64,000 nucleotides of DNA, from the NCBI RefSeq assembly GCF_001544835.2, contig NZ_FCNX02000001.1, positions 558,001 to 622,000 on the forward strand, written 5' to 3'. Each line of letters opens with the position of its first letter. Position 1 is the stretch's first letter. The translations under genes were made by a program, and so were the position numbers. Origin of the DNA: Caballeronia fortuita (GTDB lineage: Bacteria; Pseudomonadota; Gammaproteobacteria; Burkholderiales; Burkholderiaceae). Below are positions 26,248 through 34,911 of this stretch, one piece after another. The notes under the pieces were generated by a model. It was not told the origin of the DNA, made no database searches, and was given only the letters and a program-made list of their open reading frames with translations.

Positions 26248-27861
26248 ATGTCTAGCATCGGACACGATGTAGGCGCAGGTCACGACCACGCGCACGATGA
26301 CCATGCGCACGAGCTGCCGCATGGCTGGCGCCGGTGGCTTTTCGCCACCAACCACAAGGACATCGGTACGCTGTACCTGTTGTTCTCCTTCATCATGTTC
26401 CTCTCCGGAGGCGTGATGGCGCTCGGCATCCGTGCCGAGCTGTTCGAGCCGGGCCTGCAGATCATGCGTCCCGAGTTCTTCAATCAGCTGACCACCATGC
26501 ACGGCCTCATCATGGTGTTCGGCGCGATCATGCCGGCGTTCGTCGGTTTCGCGAACTGGATGGTGCCGCTGCAGATCGGCGCATCGGACATGGCGTTCGC
26601 GCGCATGAACAACTTCAGCTTCTGGCTGCTGCCGGCCGCGGCCGTGCTGCTCGTCGGCTCGTTCTTCGTGCCGGGCGGCGCAACCGCCGCGGGCTGGACG
26701 CTCTACGCGCCGCTTTCGACGCAGATGGGCCCGGGCATGGACTTCGCGATTTTCGCGGTTCACATCATGGGCGCGTCGTCGATCATGGGCGGGATCAACA
26801 TCGTCGTGACGATCCTGAACATGCGCGCGCCGGGCATGACGCTCATGAAGATGCCGATGTTCGCGTGGACGTGGCTCATCACCGCGTATCTGCTGATCGC
26901 CGTGATGCCGGTTCTGGCGGGCGCGATCACGATGGTGCTGTTCGACCGTCACTTCGGCACGTCGTTCTTCAACGCGGCGGGCGGCGGCGATCCGGTGATG
27001 TACCAGCACATCTTCTGGTTCTTCGGTCACCCCGAGGTGTACATCATGATCTTGCCGGCGTTCGGGATCGTGTCGCAGGTGATTCCGGCGTTCTCGCGCA
27101 AGCCGCTCTTCGGCTATAGCTCGATGGTGTACGCGACCGCATCGATCGCGATCCTGTCGTTCATGGTGTGGGCGCACCACATGTTCGCGACCGGCATGCC
27201 GGTGACGGGCCAGCTCTTCTTCATGTACGCGACGATGCTGATCGCGGTCCCGACGGGCGTGAAGGTGTTCAACTGGGTCGCGACGATGTGGCGCGGCGCA
27301 TTGACCTTCGAAACCCCGATGCTCTTCGCGATCGGCTTCCTGTTCGTGTTCACGATGGGCGGCTTCACGGGCCTGATCCTGTCGATGGCGCCGCTCGATA
27401 TCCAGATGCACGGCACCTACTACGTGGTGGCGCACTTCCACTACGTGCTGGTGGCGGGGTCGCTGTTCGCGCTGTTCGCGGGCTGGTACTACTGGGCGCC
27501 GAAGTGGACCGGCTGGATGTACAACGAAATGCGCGGGAAGATTCACTTCTGGGCGTCGATGATTTTCTTCAACATCACGTTCTTCCCGATGCACTTCCTG
27601 GGTCTTGCCGGCATGCCGCGCCGTTATGCGGATTACCCGGCGCAGTTCACGGACTTCAACCAGGTCGCGACGATCGGCGCATTCGGCTTCGGCCTCGCGC
27701 AGGTGTACTTCCTGTTCGCGGTCGCGCTGCCGACGTATCGCGGCGGCGGCGAGCTCGAAAAGGCGTCCGACAAGCCGTGGGATGGCGCGGAAGGCCTCGA
27801 ATGGACCGTGCCGAGCCCGGCGCCGTTCCATACGTTTGAAAATCCGCCGACCGTCGAATAA
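26248..27861 (+). CDS. coxA: Cytochrome c oxidase subunit I
   Basis: Catalytic subunit holding haem a and the haem a3-CuB centre. The 537 residues include twelve transmembrane segments. The haem a ligand is in TTMHGLIMVFGA, the CuB/Tyr-His crosslink region in FFGHPEVYIMILPAFG, the CuB pair in WAHHMFATGM, and the haem a3 and a ligands in VVAHFHYVLVAG. ATG 26248 is used, with AGGAG nine bases upstream. The N-terminus is His/Asp-rich (GHDHAHDDHAHELPHG), a possible metal-binding stretch. It lies 97 bases after coxB in the same operon. Confidence 0.97.
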   Translation: MSSIGHDVGAGHDHAHDDHAHELPHGWRRWLFATNHKDIGTLYLLFSFIMFLSGGVMALGIRAELFEPGLQIMRPEFFNQLTTMHGLIMVFGAIMPAFVGFANWMVPLQIGASDMAFARMNNFSFWLLPAAAVLLVGSFFVPGGATAAGWTLYAPLSTQMGPGMDFAIFAVHIMGASSIMGGINIVVTILNMRAPGMTLMKMPMFAWTWLITAYLLIAVMPVLAGAITMVLFDRHFGTSFFNAAGGGDPVMYQHIFWFFGHPEVYIMILPAFGIVSQVIPAFSRKPLFGYSSMVYATASIAILSFMVWAHHMFATGMPVTGQLFFMYATMLIAVPTGVKVFNWVATMWRGALTFETPMLFAIGFLFVFTMGGFTGLILSMAPLDIQMHGTYYVVAHFHYVLVAGSLFALFAGWYYWAPKWTGWMYNEMRGKIHFWASMIFFNITFFPMHFLGLAGMPRRYADYPAQFTDFNQVATIGAFGFGLAQVYFLFAVALPTYRGGGELEKASDKPWDGAEGLEWTVPSPAPFHTFENPPTVE

Positions 27862-27922
27862 GCGGTTGGTCCGGTTCGCGGGGCCTCGTCGAGAGGCTCC
27901 GCGAATGAAAAGTCAGGAAAGC

Positions 27923-28063
27923 ATGGCCCCGAATCCACAAAAAAGACGCACGCCCGAAGAAATACGCGCGGGCAACAAGCGGCTCGGAATCATCATGGTG
28001 TTGGTTGCCGCCGTCTTCTTTCTGGGTATCGTCGTGAGGCAATACCTGTTGTCGCGAGGGTAG
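27923..28063 (+). CDS. Cytochrome oxidase small assembly protein
   Basis: A 46-residue protein with a basic N-terminus (NPQKRRTPEEIRAGNKR) and one transmembrane helix (about residues 22-40, LGIIMVLVAAVFFLGIVV). Short proteins of this type sit between coxA and ctaG in beta-proteobacteria and are named small assembly proteins by position; no direct function can be seen. ATG 27923 is preceded by AGGA at 27914; an ATG at 27905 would add six residues. ctaG follows after nine bases. Confidence 0.75.
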   Translation: MAPNPQKRRTPEEIRAGNKRLGIIMVLVAAVFFLGIVVRQYLLSRG

Positions 28064-28072
28064 GAAAGCAAC

Positions 28073-28645
28073 GTGTCCACTCAGCAGGAAAATCCGCATG
28101 TCGACCGGTCGTTCAACCGGTCGATGCTGGTCAAGCTCTTCGTCGTCGCCGCGCTGATGTTCGGCTTCGGCTTTGCGCTCGTGCCGATGTATCGCGCGAT
28201 CTGCCAGATCACCGGCATCAACAATCTCGTGCAGAAGGACGTCGGCGCGCGCGAGGCGAAGAACACGCAGGTGGACATGAGCCGCTCGATCTCGATCGAA
28301 TTCGATGCGAACGCGCGCGGCCCGCTGAAGTTCAAGCCGGAGCAGAACACGCTCGACATTCACCCCGGCGAAGTGATGACGGTCATGTACGACGTGACCA
28401 ACGAGCAGAATCGCACGGTGAACGCGCAGGCGATCCCGAGCTATGCGCCGAAGCAGGCCACCGAATACTTCAAGAAGATCGAGTGCTTCTGTTTCACGCA
28501 GCAGACGCTCGCACCGAACGAGACCAAGCGCATGCCGGTCGTGTTCGTCGTCGATCCGAAGCTGCCGAAGGACGTGAAGACGATCACGCTGTCGTACACC
28601 TTCTTCGAGCTGAACGCGCCGAAGTCGGTGGCGAAAGGTTCGTGA
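28073..28645 (+). CDS. ctaG: Cytochrome c oxidase assembly protein CtaG (Cox11)
   Basis: Membrane-anchored copper chaperone that inserts CuB into subunit I. One N-terminal transmembrane helix (about 20-40, LVKLFVVAALMFGFGFALV) is followed by a periplasmic immunoglobulin-like domain with the copper-binding pair in IECFCFTQQTL. Length (190 aa) and the PMYRAICQITG motif are typical. It starts at GTG 28073 after AGGAAAG. The gene is between the small assembly protein and a DUF2970 gene within the cox operon. Confidence 0.95.
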   Translation: MSTQQENPHVDRSFNRSMLVKLFVVAALMFGFGFALVPMYRAICQITGINNLVQKDVGAREAKNTQVDMSRSISIEFDANARGPLKFKPEQNTLDIHPGEVMTVMYDVTNEQNRTVNAQAIPSYAPKQATEYFKKIECFCFTQQTLAPNETKRMPVVFVVDPKLPKDVKTITLSYTFFELNAPKSVAKGS

Positions 28646-28650
28646 CGGCC

Positions 28651-28854
28651 ATGAGCGCGAACACGCCGAACAAGGGTGGTTTCCTCAAGCTCGTGAAGGC
28701 GGTTTTCTGGTCGTTCTTCGGCGTGCGGCGCCGGGCCGACCTGGAGAGCGATGCCGCGCAGTTGAATCCGCTGCATCTGATCGCGGCGGGCGTCATCGGC
28801 GCGGTGCTGTTCATCGTCGTGTTGCTGCTGGTCGTGCGCGCGGTAGTGGGATAG
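28651..28854 (+). CDS. DUF2970 membrane protein
   Basis: Short protein (67 aa) with a basic N-terminus, the FLKLVKAVFWSFFGVRRR motif of DUF2970, and a C-terminal transmembrane helix (about 43-65). Found inside cox clusters of beta-proteobacteria; no known activity. It begins at ATG 28651, or three codons earlier at GTG 28642, which overlaps the ctaG stop (GTGA) and would couple the two. coxC follows after 67 bases. Confidence 0.78.
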   Translation: MSANTPNKGGFLKLVKAVFWSFFGVRRRADLESDAAQLNPLHLIAAGVIGAVLFIVVLLLVVRAVVG

Positions 28855-28921
28855 ACGGAACGCCGAGAGCATCGGCGTCAAAAGAAAATTCAAGCAACTG
28901 GATCGAAGTGGAGAATCAACA

Positions 28922-29779
28922 ATGAGCGGTCAAAACGAGAGCCCGTACTATTTCGTGCCGCATCCGTCGCGGCATCCGGTGATGGCTGCAACTGGCCTGC
29001 TGATCATGCTGGCGTCGCTGGCGTCGTGGGTGAACGGCCATAGCTTCGGGCCGGTCGGCACGTTTATCGGCCTGCTGTTCGTGCTGTTCGTGCTGTGGCA
29101 CTGGTTCGGCGACGCGATTTCCGAATCCGAAGGCGGCATGTACGGCAAGCGCGTCGATGTGTCGTACCGCTGGAGCATGAGCTGGTTCATCTTCTCCGAG
29201 GTGATGTTCTTCGCGGCGTTCTTCGGCGCGCTGTTCTATGCGCGCGCCATCGCGATGCACGAGCTCGGCAGCCTCGACTACAAGCTGATCTGGCCGGACT
29301 TCACCGCCGTGTGGCCGAACAACGGTCCCGCCGCGCTCGTGCCGCATTTCCGCGCGATGGTGCCGTGGCCGCTGCCGACCATCAACACGGCGCTGCTGTT
29401 GTCCTCCGGCGCGACGCTGACCGTGGCGCACCATGCGCTGCGTGAAGATCATCGCAAGAAGGCGATCATCTGGCTGGCCGCGACGGTTCTGCTCGGTATC
29501 ATCTTCCTGTTCTGCCAGGGCTACGAGTATTTCCACGCGTACAACGAACTGAACCTGACGCTCAACTCCGGCGTGTATGGCTCGACGTTCTTCCTGCTGA
29601 CCGGCTTCCACGGTTTCCACGTGTTCCTCGGCGGCACGATGCTCGCTGTCGTGATGGTTCGCCTGATTCGCGGCCACTTCACGGCGGAGCACCATTTCGC
29701 GTTCGAAGGCGCCGCGTGGTACTGGCACTTCGTCGACGCCGTGTGGCTGGGTTTGTACGTCGTCGTCTACTGGCTGTAA
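28922..29779 (+). CDS. coxC: Cytochrome c oxidase subunit III
   Basis: Structural subunit of the aa3 oxidase with seven transmembrane helices (285 aa). Family motifs are YYFVPHPSRHPVMAATGL at the N-terminus, WSMSWFIFSEVMFFAAFFGA with the conserved glutamate, FHGFHVFLGG and the C-terminal WYWHFVDAVWLGLYVVVYWL. It ends the first part of the cox cluster; a stem-loop at 29866-29896 follows. Confidence 0.96.
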   Translation: MSGQNESPYYFVPHPSRHPVMAATGLLIMLASLASWVNGHSFGPVGTFIGLLFVLFVLWHWFGDAISESEGGMYGKRVDVSYRWSMSWFIFSEVMFFAAFFGALFYARAIAMHELGSLDYKLIWPDFTAVWPNNGPAALVPHFRAMVPWPLPTINTALLLSSGATLTVAHHALREDHRKKAIIWLAATVLLGIIFLFCQGYEYFHAYNELNLTLNSGVYGSTFFLLTGFHGFHVFLGGTMLAVVMVRLIRGHFTAEHHFAFEGAAWYWHFVDAVWLGLYVVVYWL

Positions 29780-29865
29780 GGAAGATCGGAGCGGGCGCGC
29801 GATGCGCCGTCCGCGAAAAAGGCCGGCGGCAGCGCCGGTCCGAGAGCAAAGAAGCAGTGACCAAC

Positions 29866-29896
29866 ACGCCGCCCTCGATGTCTCAAAGGGCGGCGT
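29866..29896. terminator. Stem-loop between coxC and the convergent DUF2909 gene
   Basis: ACGCCGCCCT (29866-29875) pairs with AGGGCGGCGT (29887-29896) around an 11-base loop. It is placed where the coxC transcript and the convergent DUF2909 transcript should both end, though the T-run is weak on each side. Confidence 0.5.
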
Positions 29897-29980
29897 CGTC
29901 GTTTGAAGGGCGATGAGGAGCGTGGCGGCAAGTGCCGCGTTGCGACAATTAGCCCCGTAGGGCAGAACCCGCGCGACGGG

Positions 29981-30190
29981 TTATCGTCCGATAGGAATGC
30001 CCGACGACTGAATCCAGCCCATCCAGTGCGCGAACAGGATAAAGAGGAAGAGCGAGATGGACAGCCCGACGCGCGCGGCAAGCGACCAGACCATGCGCTT
30101 GGTCTTGCCCCGGTCGGTCATCATGAAGTAGAGCGCCGAGCCCAGGCTGCCGATGATAAGGATGAACGCGATAGCAACGATGATGTGCAT
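29981..30190 (-). CDS. DUF2909 family small membrane protein
   Basis: A 69-residue protein with two transmembrane helices (about 2-25, IIVAIAFILIIGSLGSALYF, and 40-60, VGLSISLFLFILFAHWMGW) joined by a basic loop TDRGKTKRM. This is the layout of DUF2909 twin-transmembrane proteins that accompany cox genes, often beside surf1. Transcribed opposite to the cluster, between coxC and surf1. Function unknown. Confidence 0.8.
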   Translation of the reverse strand: MHIIVAIAFILIIGSLGSALYFMMTDRGKTKRMVWSLAARVGLSISLFLFILFAHWMGWIQSSGIPIGR

Positions 30191-30315
30191 GAAACCAGCC
30201 AGCGATTGTGCTCAGGAACCACGGTGAGCAGTATTAATTCGGATCGTCTCATTATCTCACTCGATGCATCGAGCCGTGCAGCGGCCGGCCGGATGCCGGC
30301 GCTAAGGCGCGCAGC

Positions 30316-31059
30316 ATGAAGATCCGCTTCTGGCCCGCGCTCCTGATTCTGATCGTCGTCGCGGTGACGGTGCGCCTCGGCTTCTGGCAGCGCGACCGTG
30401 CGCATCAGAAGGAGGCGCTCAACGCGCGGATCGTCGCGTTCGAGAATGCGCCTGCGCGCGATGTCGGCGTTGAGCCGATGCCGCTCGCGGCGATCGAATT
30501 TCATCGCGTGGCGGCGCGCGGCGAGTTCATGCCGGAGCGCGTCGTGTACCTGGACAATCGTCCGTATAACGACCAGCCAGGCTTTTATGTCGTGATGCCG
30601 CTTAAACTCGAGGGTGGCGGCTACGTGCTCGTCAATCGCGGATGGCTGCCGCGCAACATGGCGGACCGCACGGGCATCGAGCCGTATGAGACGCCGAAAG
30701 GTGTCGTCGAGGTGAAAGGCATCGCGCGCGCGAATGCGTCGCAGGCGTTCGAACTGGGCAGCGGCGGATCGGCTGCGCACAGGGAGATCCGCCAGAACCT
30801 CGACATCAAATCGTACGCGGCCGAAACCGGGCTCGCGTTCCAGCCGTTCGTGATTCAGCAGACGAACGACACCGGCGACAAGCTCGTGCGCGACTGGCCT
30901 GCGCCGACGCTGGGCGTCGAACGAAACTACGGCTACATGTTCCAGTGGTGGGGCATGGCGGCGGCGGCCATCGGATTCGGCCTGTATGCCGCGCGCCGCG
31001 CCGCAAAGAAGTGCGACGACGTCAACAAAAGCGACGAAGAAGCCGAGCACCACGCCTGA
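30316..31059 (+). CDS. SURF1 family cytochrome oxidase biogenesis protein
   Basis: SURF1 helps haem a incorporation into subunit I. The 247-residue protein has the family shape: an N-terminal transmembrane helix with the GFWQRDRAHQKEAL motif, a periplasmic domain with VYLDNRPYNDQPGFYV and VLVNRGWLPRN, and a second helix near the C-terminus (NYGYMFQWWGMAAAAIGFG). The tail is charged. The next gene begins 29 bases downstream, starting the second, assembly-factor part of the cox cluster. Confidence 0.92.
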   Translation: MKIRFWPALLILIVVAVTVRLGFWQRDRAHQKEALNARIVAFENAPARDVGVEPMPLAAIEFHRVAARGEFMPERVVYLDNRPYNDQPGFYVVMPLKLEGGGYVLVNRGWLPRNMADRTGIEPYETPKGVVEVKGIARANASQAFELGSGGSAAHREIRQNLDIKSYAAETGLAFQPFVIQQTNDTGDKLVRDWPAPTLGVERNYGYMFQWWGMAAAAIGFGLYAARRAAKKCDDVNKSDEEAEHHA

Positions 31060-31088
31060 CCACCGACGAACCGAGACACGCTTTACCG

Positions 31089-31724
31089 ATGCAATCACAA
31101 CGTTCCACTGCCACCGCGCAGCGCCCCACGAAGAAAGGCCCCTGGATCAGCGGCCGCTGGATGCTCCTGTTGCTCGCGCTGGTGTGCGCGGCGCCCGTGA
31201 TCGCGTCGTACCTGATGTACTACGTGTTCAAGCCGGCGGGCGGAACGTCGAGCTACGGCGCGCTGATCGATCCCCAGCGCCCGATTCCGGCGCAACTGGT
31301 CGTCACTGACGAAAAAGGGCAGAGCGTGCCGTTCAAGTCGCTCGAAGGCAAATGGCTGATGGTCATCGTCAACGGCAGCGATTGCGACGAGCAATGCGCG
31401 ACGCGCCTCTACTTCATGCGTCAGGTGCGCGCGCTGCAATCGGGCGAGCGCGAGCGCGTCGTCAACGTCTGGCTGCGCACCGACGACAAACCCGTCTCCG
31501 ATGTCATCAAGACCGCGTATCCGCAGCCGGACACGCGCATGCTCGTCGCCGACGAAAAGGCGATCGCCGCGTGGCTGCCCGTGAACGACGGCACGAAGCT
31601 CACGGATCACATCTTTCTCGTCGACCCGAACGGCAATCTGATGATGCGCTTTCCGAAGAACCCCGATCCGAAGAAGATCAACGCGGATGTGGCGAAGCTT
31701 CTGAAGTGGTCGCGGATCGGCTGA
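31089..31724 (+). CDS. Membrane-anchored thioredoxin-fold protein, Sco-like, of the cox cluster
   Basis: A 211-residue protein with one N-terminal transmembrane helix (about 25-47) and a thioredoxin-like periplasmic domain. The segment KWLMVIVNGSDCDEQCATRL holds a C-x3-C pair in the same place as the copper-binding CPxVC of Sco proteins, and DHIFLVDPNGNLMMRFPK resembles the Sco region after the metal-binding histidine, although here the histidine lies in TDHIFLVD. It is annotated variably in cox clusters of beta-proteobacteria. A copper or thiol role in oxidase assembly is likely but inferred. ctaA starts 11 bases later. Confidence 0.75.
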   Translation: MQSQRSTATAQRPTKKGPWISGRWMLLLLALVCAAPVIASYLMYYVFKPAGGTSSYGALIDPQRPIPAQLVVTDEKGQSVPFKSLEGKWLMVIVNGSDCDEQCATRLYFMRQVRALQSGERERVVNVWLRTDDKPVSDVIKTAYPQPDTRMLVADEKAIAAWLPVNDGTKLTDHIFLVDPNGNLMMRFPKNPDPKKINADVAKLLKWSRIG

Positions 31725-31735
31725 GGTAAGCGCAT

Positions 31736-32857
31736 ATGTTTCTGCTGCAATTGGGCCTGATCGGTATCTGCATCGCGCTGCTGCCGCTGTCGTACGTATG
31801 GGTCAAGGCCGACGACGACAAATTCCGCAAGCTCGTCTGGCTGACGACCTTCCTCACGCTCGATCTCATCATGTTCGGCGGCTTCACGCGTCTGACCGAT
31901 TCCGGCCTCGGCTGCCCGGACTGGCCCGGCTGCTACGGCACGTCGTCGCCGTTCATCGCGCATGCGCAGATTTCCGCCGCCTATCAGGCGATGCCTACCG
32001 GCCCCGTCAGCATGATGAAGGCGTGGATCGAGATGCTGCATCGCTATTTCGCGATGGCGATCGGCGTGCTCATCATCGCGCAAGTGCTCATCGCCTGGAC
32101 GGCGCGCATCAAGAAGCGTCCGCTGCACGTGTCGCCTTGGTGGCCGACCGGCATTCTGCTGCTGATCCTGCTGCAAGGCGCGTTCGGCGCGTGGACCGTC
32201 ACGTTGAAGCTGCAGCCGGTGATCGTCACGACGCATCTGCTGCTCGGACTCGCGCTACTCGCCGTACTCGGCTGGCTGGCGGCGCGCATGACGCCGATTC
32301 CATCGCCCGACTCGATTCCCGCTGCCGCCTCCGCGCGTTGGATGCCGGCCGCGGCATTCGGCTTGCTGCTGCTCGTCGTGCAGATCGCGCTCGGCGGCTG
32401 GGTCAGCACAAACTATGCGGTTCTAGCGTGCACGGACTTTCCACTCTGCAACGGCCAATGGGTTCCGCCGATGAACTTCGAGCATGGCTTCCATCTCTGG
32501 CGCGCGCTCGGCATGACCGGCGACGGCGACGTGATCTCGCAGGACGCGCTCGTCGCCATTCACTGGACGCATCGCACGTTCGCGGTCGTCGTCGTGCTGT
32601 ATCTGCTGTGGCTGGCATCCAGACTGCGACGTTTCGAAGCGCTGCGAAAGCCTTCGAACGGCGTATTGTTGATGATCGTCGTCCAGTTCCTCACGGGCAT
32701 GTCGAACATCGTGCTGCAGTGGCCGTTGCCGGTCGCGGTGGCGCACAACGGCGGGGCCGCGATCCTGTTGCTGTTACTCGTTATGCTAAACTTTCGAATC
32801 TCTTCCAGCCGTCCCGGCCGCGCCGCAGTTCCCGCGCGCGACGTCGTTTCAGCGTGA
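31736..32857 (+). CDS. ctaA: Haem A synthase
   Basis: Oxidises haem O to haem A in the membrane. The 373 residues contain eight transmembrane segments in two four-helix halves with histidines in WIEMLHRYFAM, VTTHLLLG, AIHWTHRTFA and VAHNGGAAI. Cysteine pairs in the periplasmic loops (GLGCPDWPGCYG and ACTDFPLCNG) are typical of this class. It lies between the Sco-like gene and ctaB (nine bases), so the two haem-modifying enzymes are coexpressed. Confidence 0.94.
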   Translation: MFLLQLGLIGICIALLPLSYVWVKADDDKFRKLVWLTTFLTLDLIMFGGFTRLTDSGLGCPDWPGCYGTSSPFIAHAQISAAYQAMPTGPVSMMKAWIEMLHRYFAMAIGVLIIAQVLIAWTARIKKRPLHVSPWWPTGILLLILLQGAFGAWTVTLKLQPVIVTTHLLLGLALLAVLGWLAARMTPIPSPDSIPAAASARWMPAAAFGLLLLVVQIALGGWVSTNYAVLACTDFPLCNGQWVPPMNFEHGFHLWRALGMTGDGDVISQDALVAIHWTHRTFAVVVVLYLLWLASRLRRFEALRKPSNGVLLMIVVQFLTGMSNIVLQWPLPVAVAHNGGAAILLLLLVMLNFRISSSRPGRAAVPARDVVSA

Positions 32858-32866
32858 CTCCACATC

Positions 32867-33772
32867 ATGGATAGCACGACACTACATTCCCCTCTCGGTA
32901 GCCGCGCATCGCAGTATCTCGCACTGACGAAGCCGCGCGTGACGCAACTCGCCGTGTTCTGCGCCGTCATCGGCATGTTCCTGTCCACCCGCGGCATGGT
33001 GCCGTGGGACAAACTGATCGGCGGCGCCGTCGGCATCTGGCTGCTGGCGGGCGCGGCGTTCGCGATCAACTGTCTCGTCGAGCAGAAAGTCGATGCCAAG
33101 ATGCGCCGCACCGCATGGCGTCCGTCCGCGCGCGGGCAGATCACGCCGGCGCAGATTTTGACGTTTTCGGCGGTGCTCGGCGGCATCGGCATGTGGACGC
33201 TCTACACGTTCACCAATCCGCTCACGATGTGGCTCACCATCGCCACGTTCGTCGGCTACGCGGTTATCTATACGCTGCTGCTCAAGCCTTATACGCCGCA
33301 GAACATCGTGATCGGCGGCGCATCGGGCGCGATGCCGCCCGCGCTTGGCTGGGCTGCCGTTACGGGCGCCGTGCCCGGCGACGCGTGGATTCTCGTCCTC
33401 ATCATCTTCGTGTGGACGCCGCCGCATTTCTGGGCGCTCGCGCTGTATCGCCGCAAGGACTATGAGAACGCCGGCCTGCCGATGCTGCCGATCACGCATG
33501 GCGAAAAATACACGCTGCTCAACATCTTCCTCTACACGCTCGTGCTGTTCGCGGTCACGCTGATGCCGTATATCTCCGGCATGAGCGGCGTCGTGTATCT
33601 GGCGAGCGCGATCGCGCTGGGCGCGGGGTTCATCGGCTATGCGTGGAAGATGTATCGCAATTATTCCGATGCGCTCGCGCGCAAGACCTTCCGCTATTCA
33701 ATCGTGTATCTGTCGCTGTTGTTCGGCGCGCTGCTCGTCGATCATTACGTCCGCACGGTGATCGGCGCATGA
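32867..33772 (+). CDS. ctaB: Protohaem IX farnesyltransferase (haem O synthase)
   Basis: UbiA-family prenyltransferase converting haem B to haem O, the substrate of CtaA. The 301 residues have about nine transmembrane helices. The first Asp-containing motif is [18 protein letters not shown] and the second loop [25 protein letters not shown], both as in CyoE/CtaB. Its TGA overlaps the start of the following sco gene in ATGA, so translation is coupled. Confidence 0.95.
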   Translation: MDSTTLHSPLGSRASQYLALTKPRVTQLAVFCAVIGMFLSTRGMVPWDKLIGGAVGIWLLAGAAFAINCLVEQKVDAKMRRTAWRPSARGQITPAQILTFSAVLGGIGMWTLYTFTNPLTMWLTIATFVGYAVIYTLLLKPYTPQNIVIGGASGAMPPALGWAAVTGAVPGDAWILVLIIFVWTPPHFWALALYRRKDYENAGLPMLPITHGEKYTLLNIFLYTLVLFAVTLMPYISGMSGVVYLASAIALGAGFIGYAWKMYRNYSDALARKTFRYSIVYLSLLFGALLVDHYVRTVIGA

Positions 33773-34359
33773 CGGCCGTTCTTCGTCGCGTATTCGCGCT
33801 GCTGTTCGTGGCGGCGCTGCTTTCGGCGTGCGAGAAGGCGCCGGACTTCAAGAACCTCGATATCACCGGCAACAAGCAGTTCGGCAGCGATTTCTCATTG
33901 CCTGACACGCACGGCAAGACGCGCACGCTGGCGGACTTCAAGGGCAAGGCTGTCGTACTGTTCTTCGGCTACACGCATTGCCCGGACGTGTGCCCGACGA
34001 CGCTCGCCGAACTCTCGCAAGCGATGCAGCAACTCGGCGACAAGTCGAAAGACGTGCAGGTGCTGATGGTCACCGTCGATCCCGCGCGCGACACGCCTGA
34101 TCTGCTCGGTCAATACGTCGCGGCGTTCAACGGCTCGTATATCGGCTTGCGGCCCGCGAACGATGCGCAACTCGCGCAAGTCGCGAAGGACTTCCGTGTC
34201 TACTACGCGAAGTCGCAAGGCAAGACGGCCGACGATTACACGATGGACCACACCGCCGCAAGCTATGTCTTCGACAAGGACGGCAAGCTGCGTCTTTTCG
34301 CACGCGACGGGCAGGGCGTCGATCCGTGGGTTCACGACCTGAAGCTGTTGATCGACTGA
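33769..34359 (+). CDS. SCO1/SenC family copper chaperone lipoprotein
   Basis: Copper chaperone for the CuA site of subunit II. The 196-residue precursor has a lipoprotein signal ([15 protein letters not shown], lipidated Cys near residue 20) and a thioredoxin fold with the copper motif [13 protein letters not shown] and the third ligand histidine in [10 protein letters not shown]. It overlaps ctaB by four bases (ATGA at 33769-33772) and is the last gene of the cox/haem A cluster; a strong hairpin terminator follows at 34382-34407. Confidence 0.94.
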   Translation: MTAVLRRVFALLFVAALLSACEKAPDFKNLDITGNKQFGSDFSLPDTHGKTRTLADFKGKAVVLFFGYTHCPDVCPTTLAELSQAMQQLGDKSKDVQVLMVTVDPARDTPDLLGQYVAAFNGSYIGLRPANDAQLAQVAKDFRVYYAKSQGKTADDYTMDHTAASYVFDKDGKLRLFARDGQGVDPWVHDLKLLID

Positions 34360-34381
34360 TCGGTTACTCGAACGATCTGCG

Positions 34382-34407
34382 AAAGTGGCCCGTGCGGCCA
34401 CTTTTCG
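34382..34407. terminator. Terminator at the end of the cox cluster
   Basis: AAAGTGGCC (34382-34390) pairs with GGCCACTTT (34396-34404) with a five-base loop, followed by TTCGTTT on the plus strand. It lies between the convergent sco and yciI-like genes and may serve both. Confidence 0.85.
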
Positions 34408-34409
34408 TT

Positions 34410-34709
34410 TCAGCCGTCCAATGACGGTTCTGGCAGGTTCAAACCGGGCGCGAGCCGCGTCGCCTTGAACTCGATTACATCGTAGTGCGCGAGCCCTTGT
34501 TGCGCGAACGGATCGTCCGCGATGATCGCGTCGAGGCGGTCACGCTCGATGCCCGACGCCAGGATAATGCCGCCTTCGCGCGGCACTTTCGGCCCCGCGA
34601 CGACGAACACGCCAGCCGCGAAGTAGCGTTCGAGAAAGATGCGATGCGCCTCCAGGGCGTCGTCGATCTCGGCAAGCGCGCCCGTATAGCGCAGATTGAT
34701 CACGTACAT
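34410..34709 (-). CDS. YciI family protein
   Basis: A 99-residue ferredoxin-like alpha/beta protein of the YciI/muconolactone isomerase-like superfamily. The core has the pattern YVINLRYTGALAEIDDALEA, a HRIFLERYFAAGVFVVAGP segment with conserved His near residue 22, and DDPFAQQGLAHYDVIEF, which carries the family's Asp-Pro-Phe. Some YciI proteins are peroxidase- or hydrolase-like, but the function of most is unknown. Start MYVINLRY at 34709; longer frames upstream run through the promoter region. Single gene, convergent with the cox cluster. Confidence 0.85.
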   Translation of the reverse strand: MYVINLRYTGALAEIDDALEAHRIFLERYFAAGVFVVAGPKVPREGGIILASGIERDRLDAIIADDPFAQQGLAHYDVIEFKATRLAPGLNLPEPSLDG

Positions 34710-34911
34710 GATGAGAGTCGCCTCCGGAGTGCGAAAGGTTGTGACGTTCTGTCGCGATTCTATCCGCCCTTGCTGCGCGGGATATTCACATGAGCATTCT
34801 GTATTTTCCGTCGCACCAAAGCTGTGCGAACATCCATGACCCGGCTCGAATCGCGGGCCGGTGGCGCAATACGCAATCCCAGCAAGAACGCACCACTGAA
34901 ACAGGAACACC

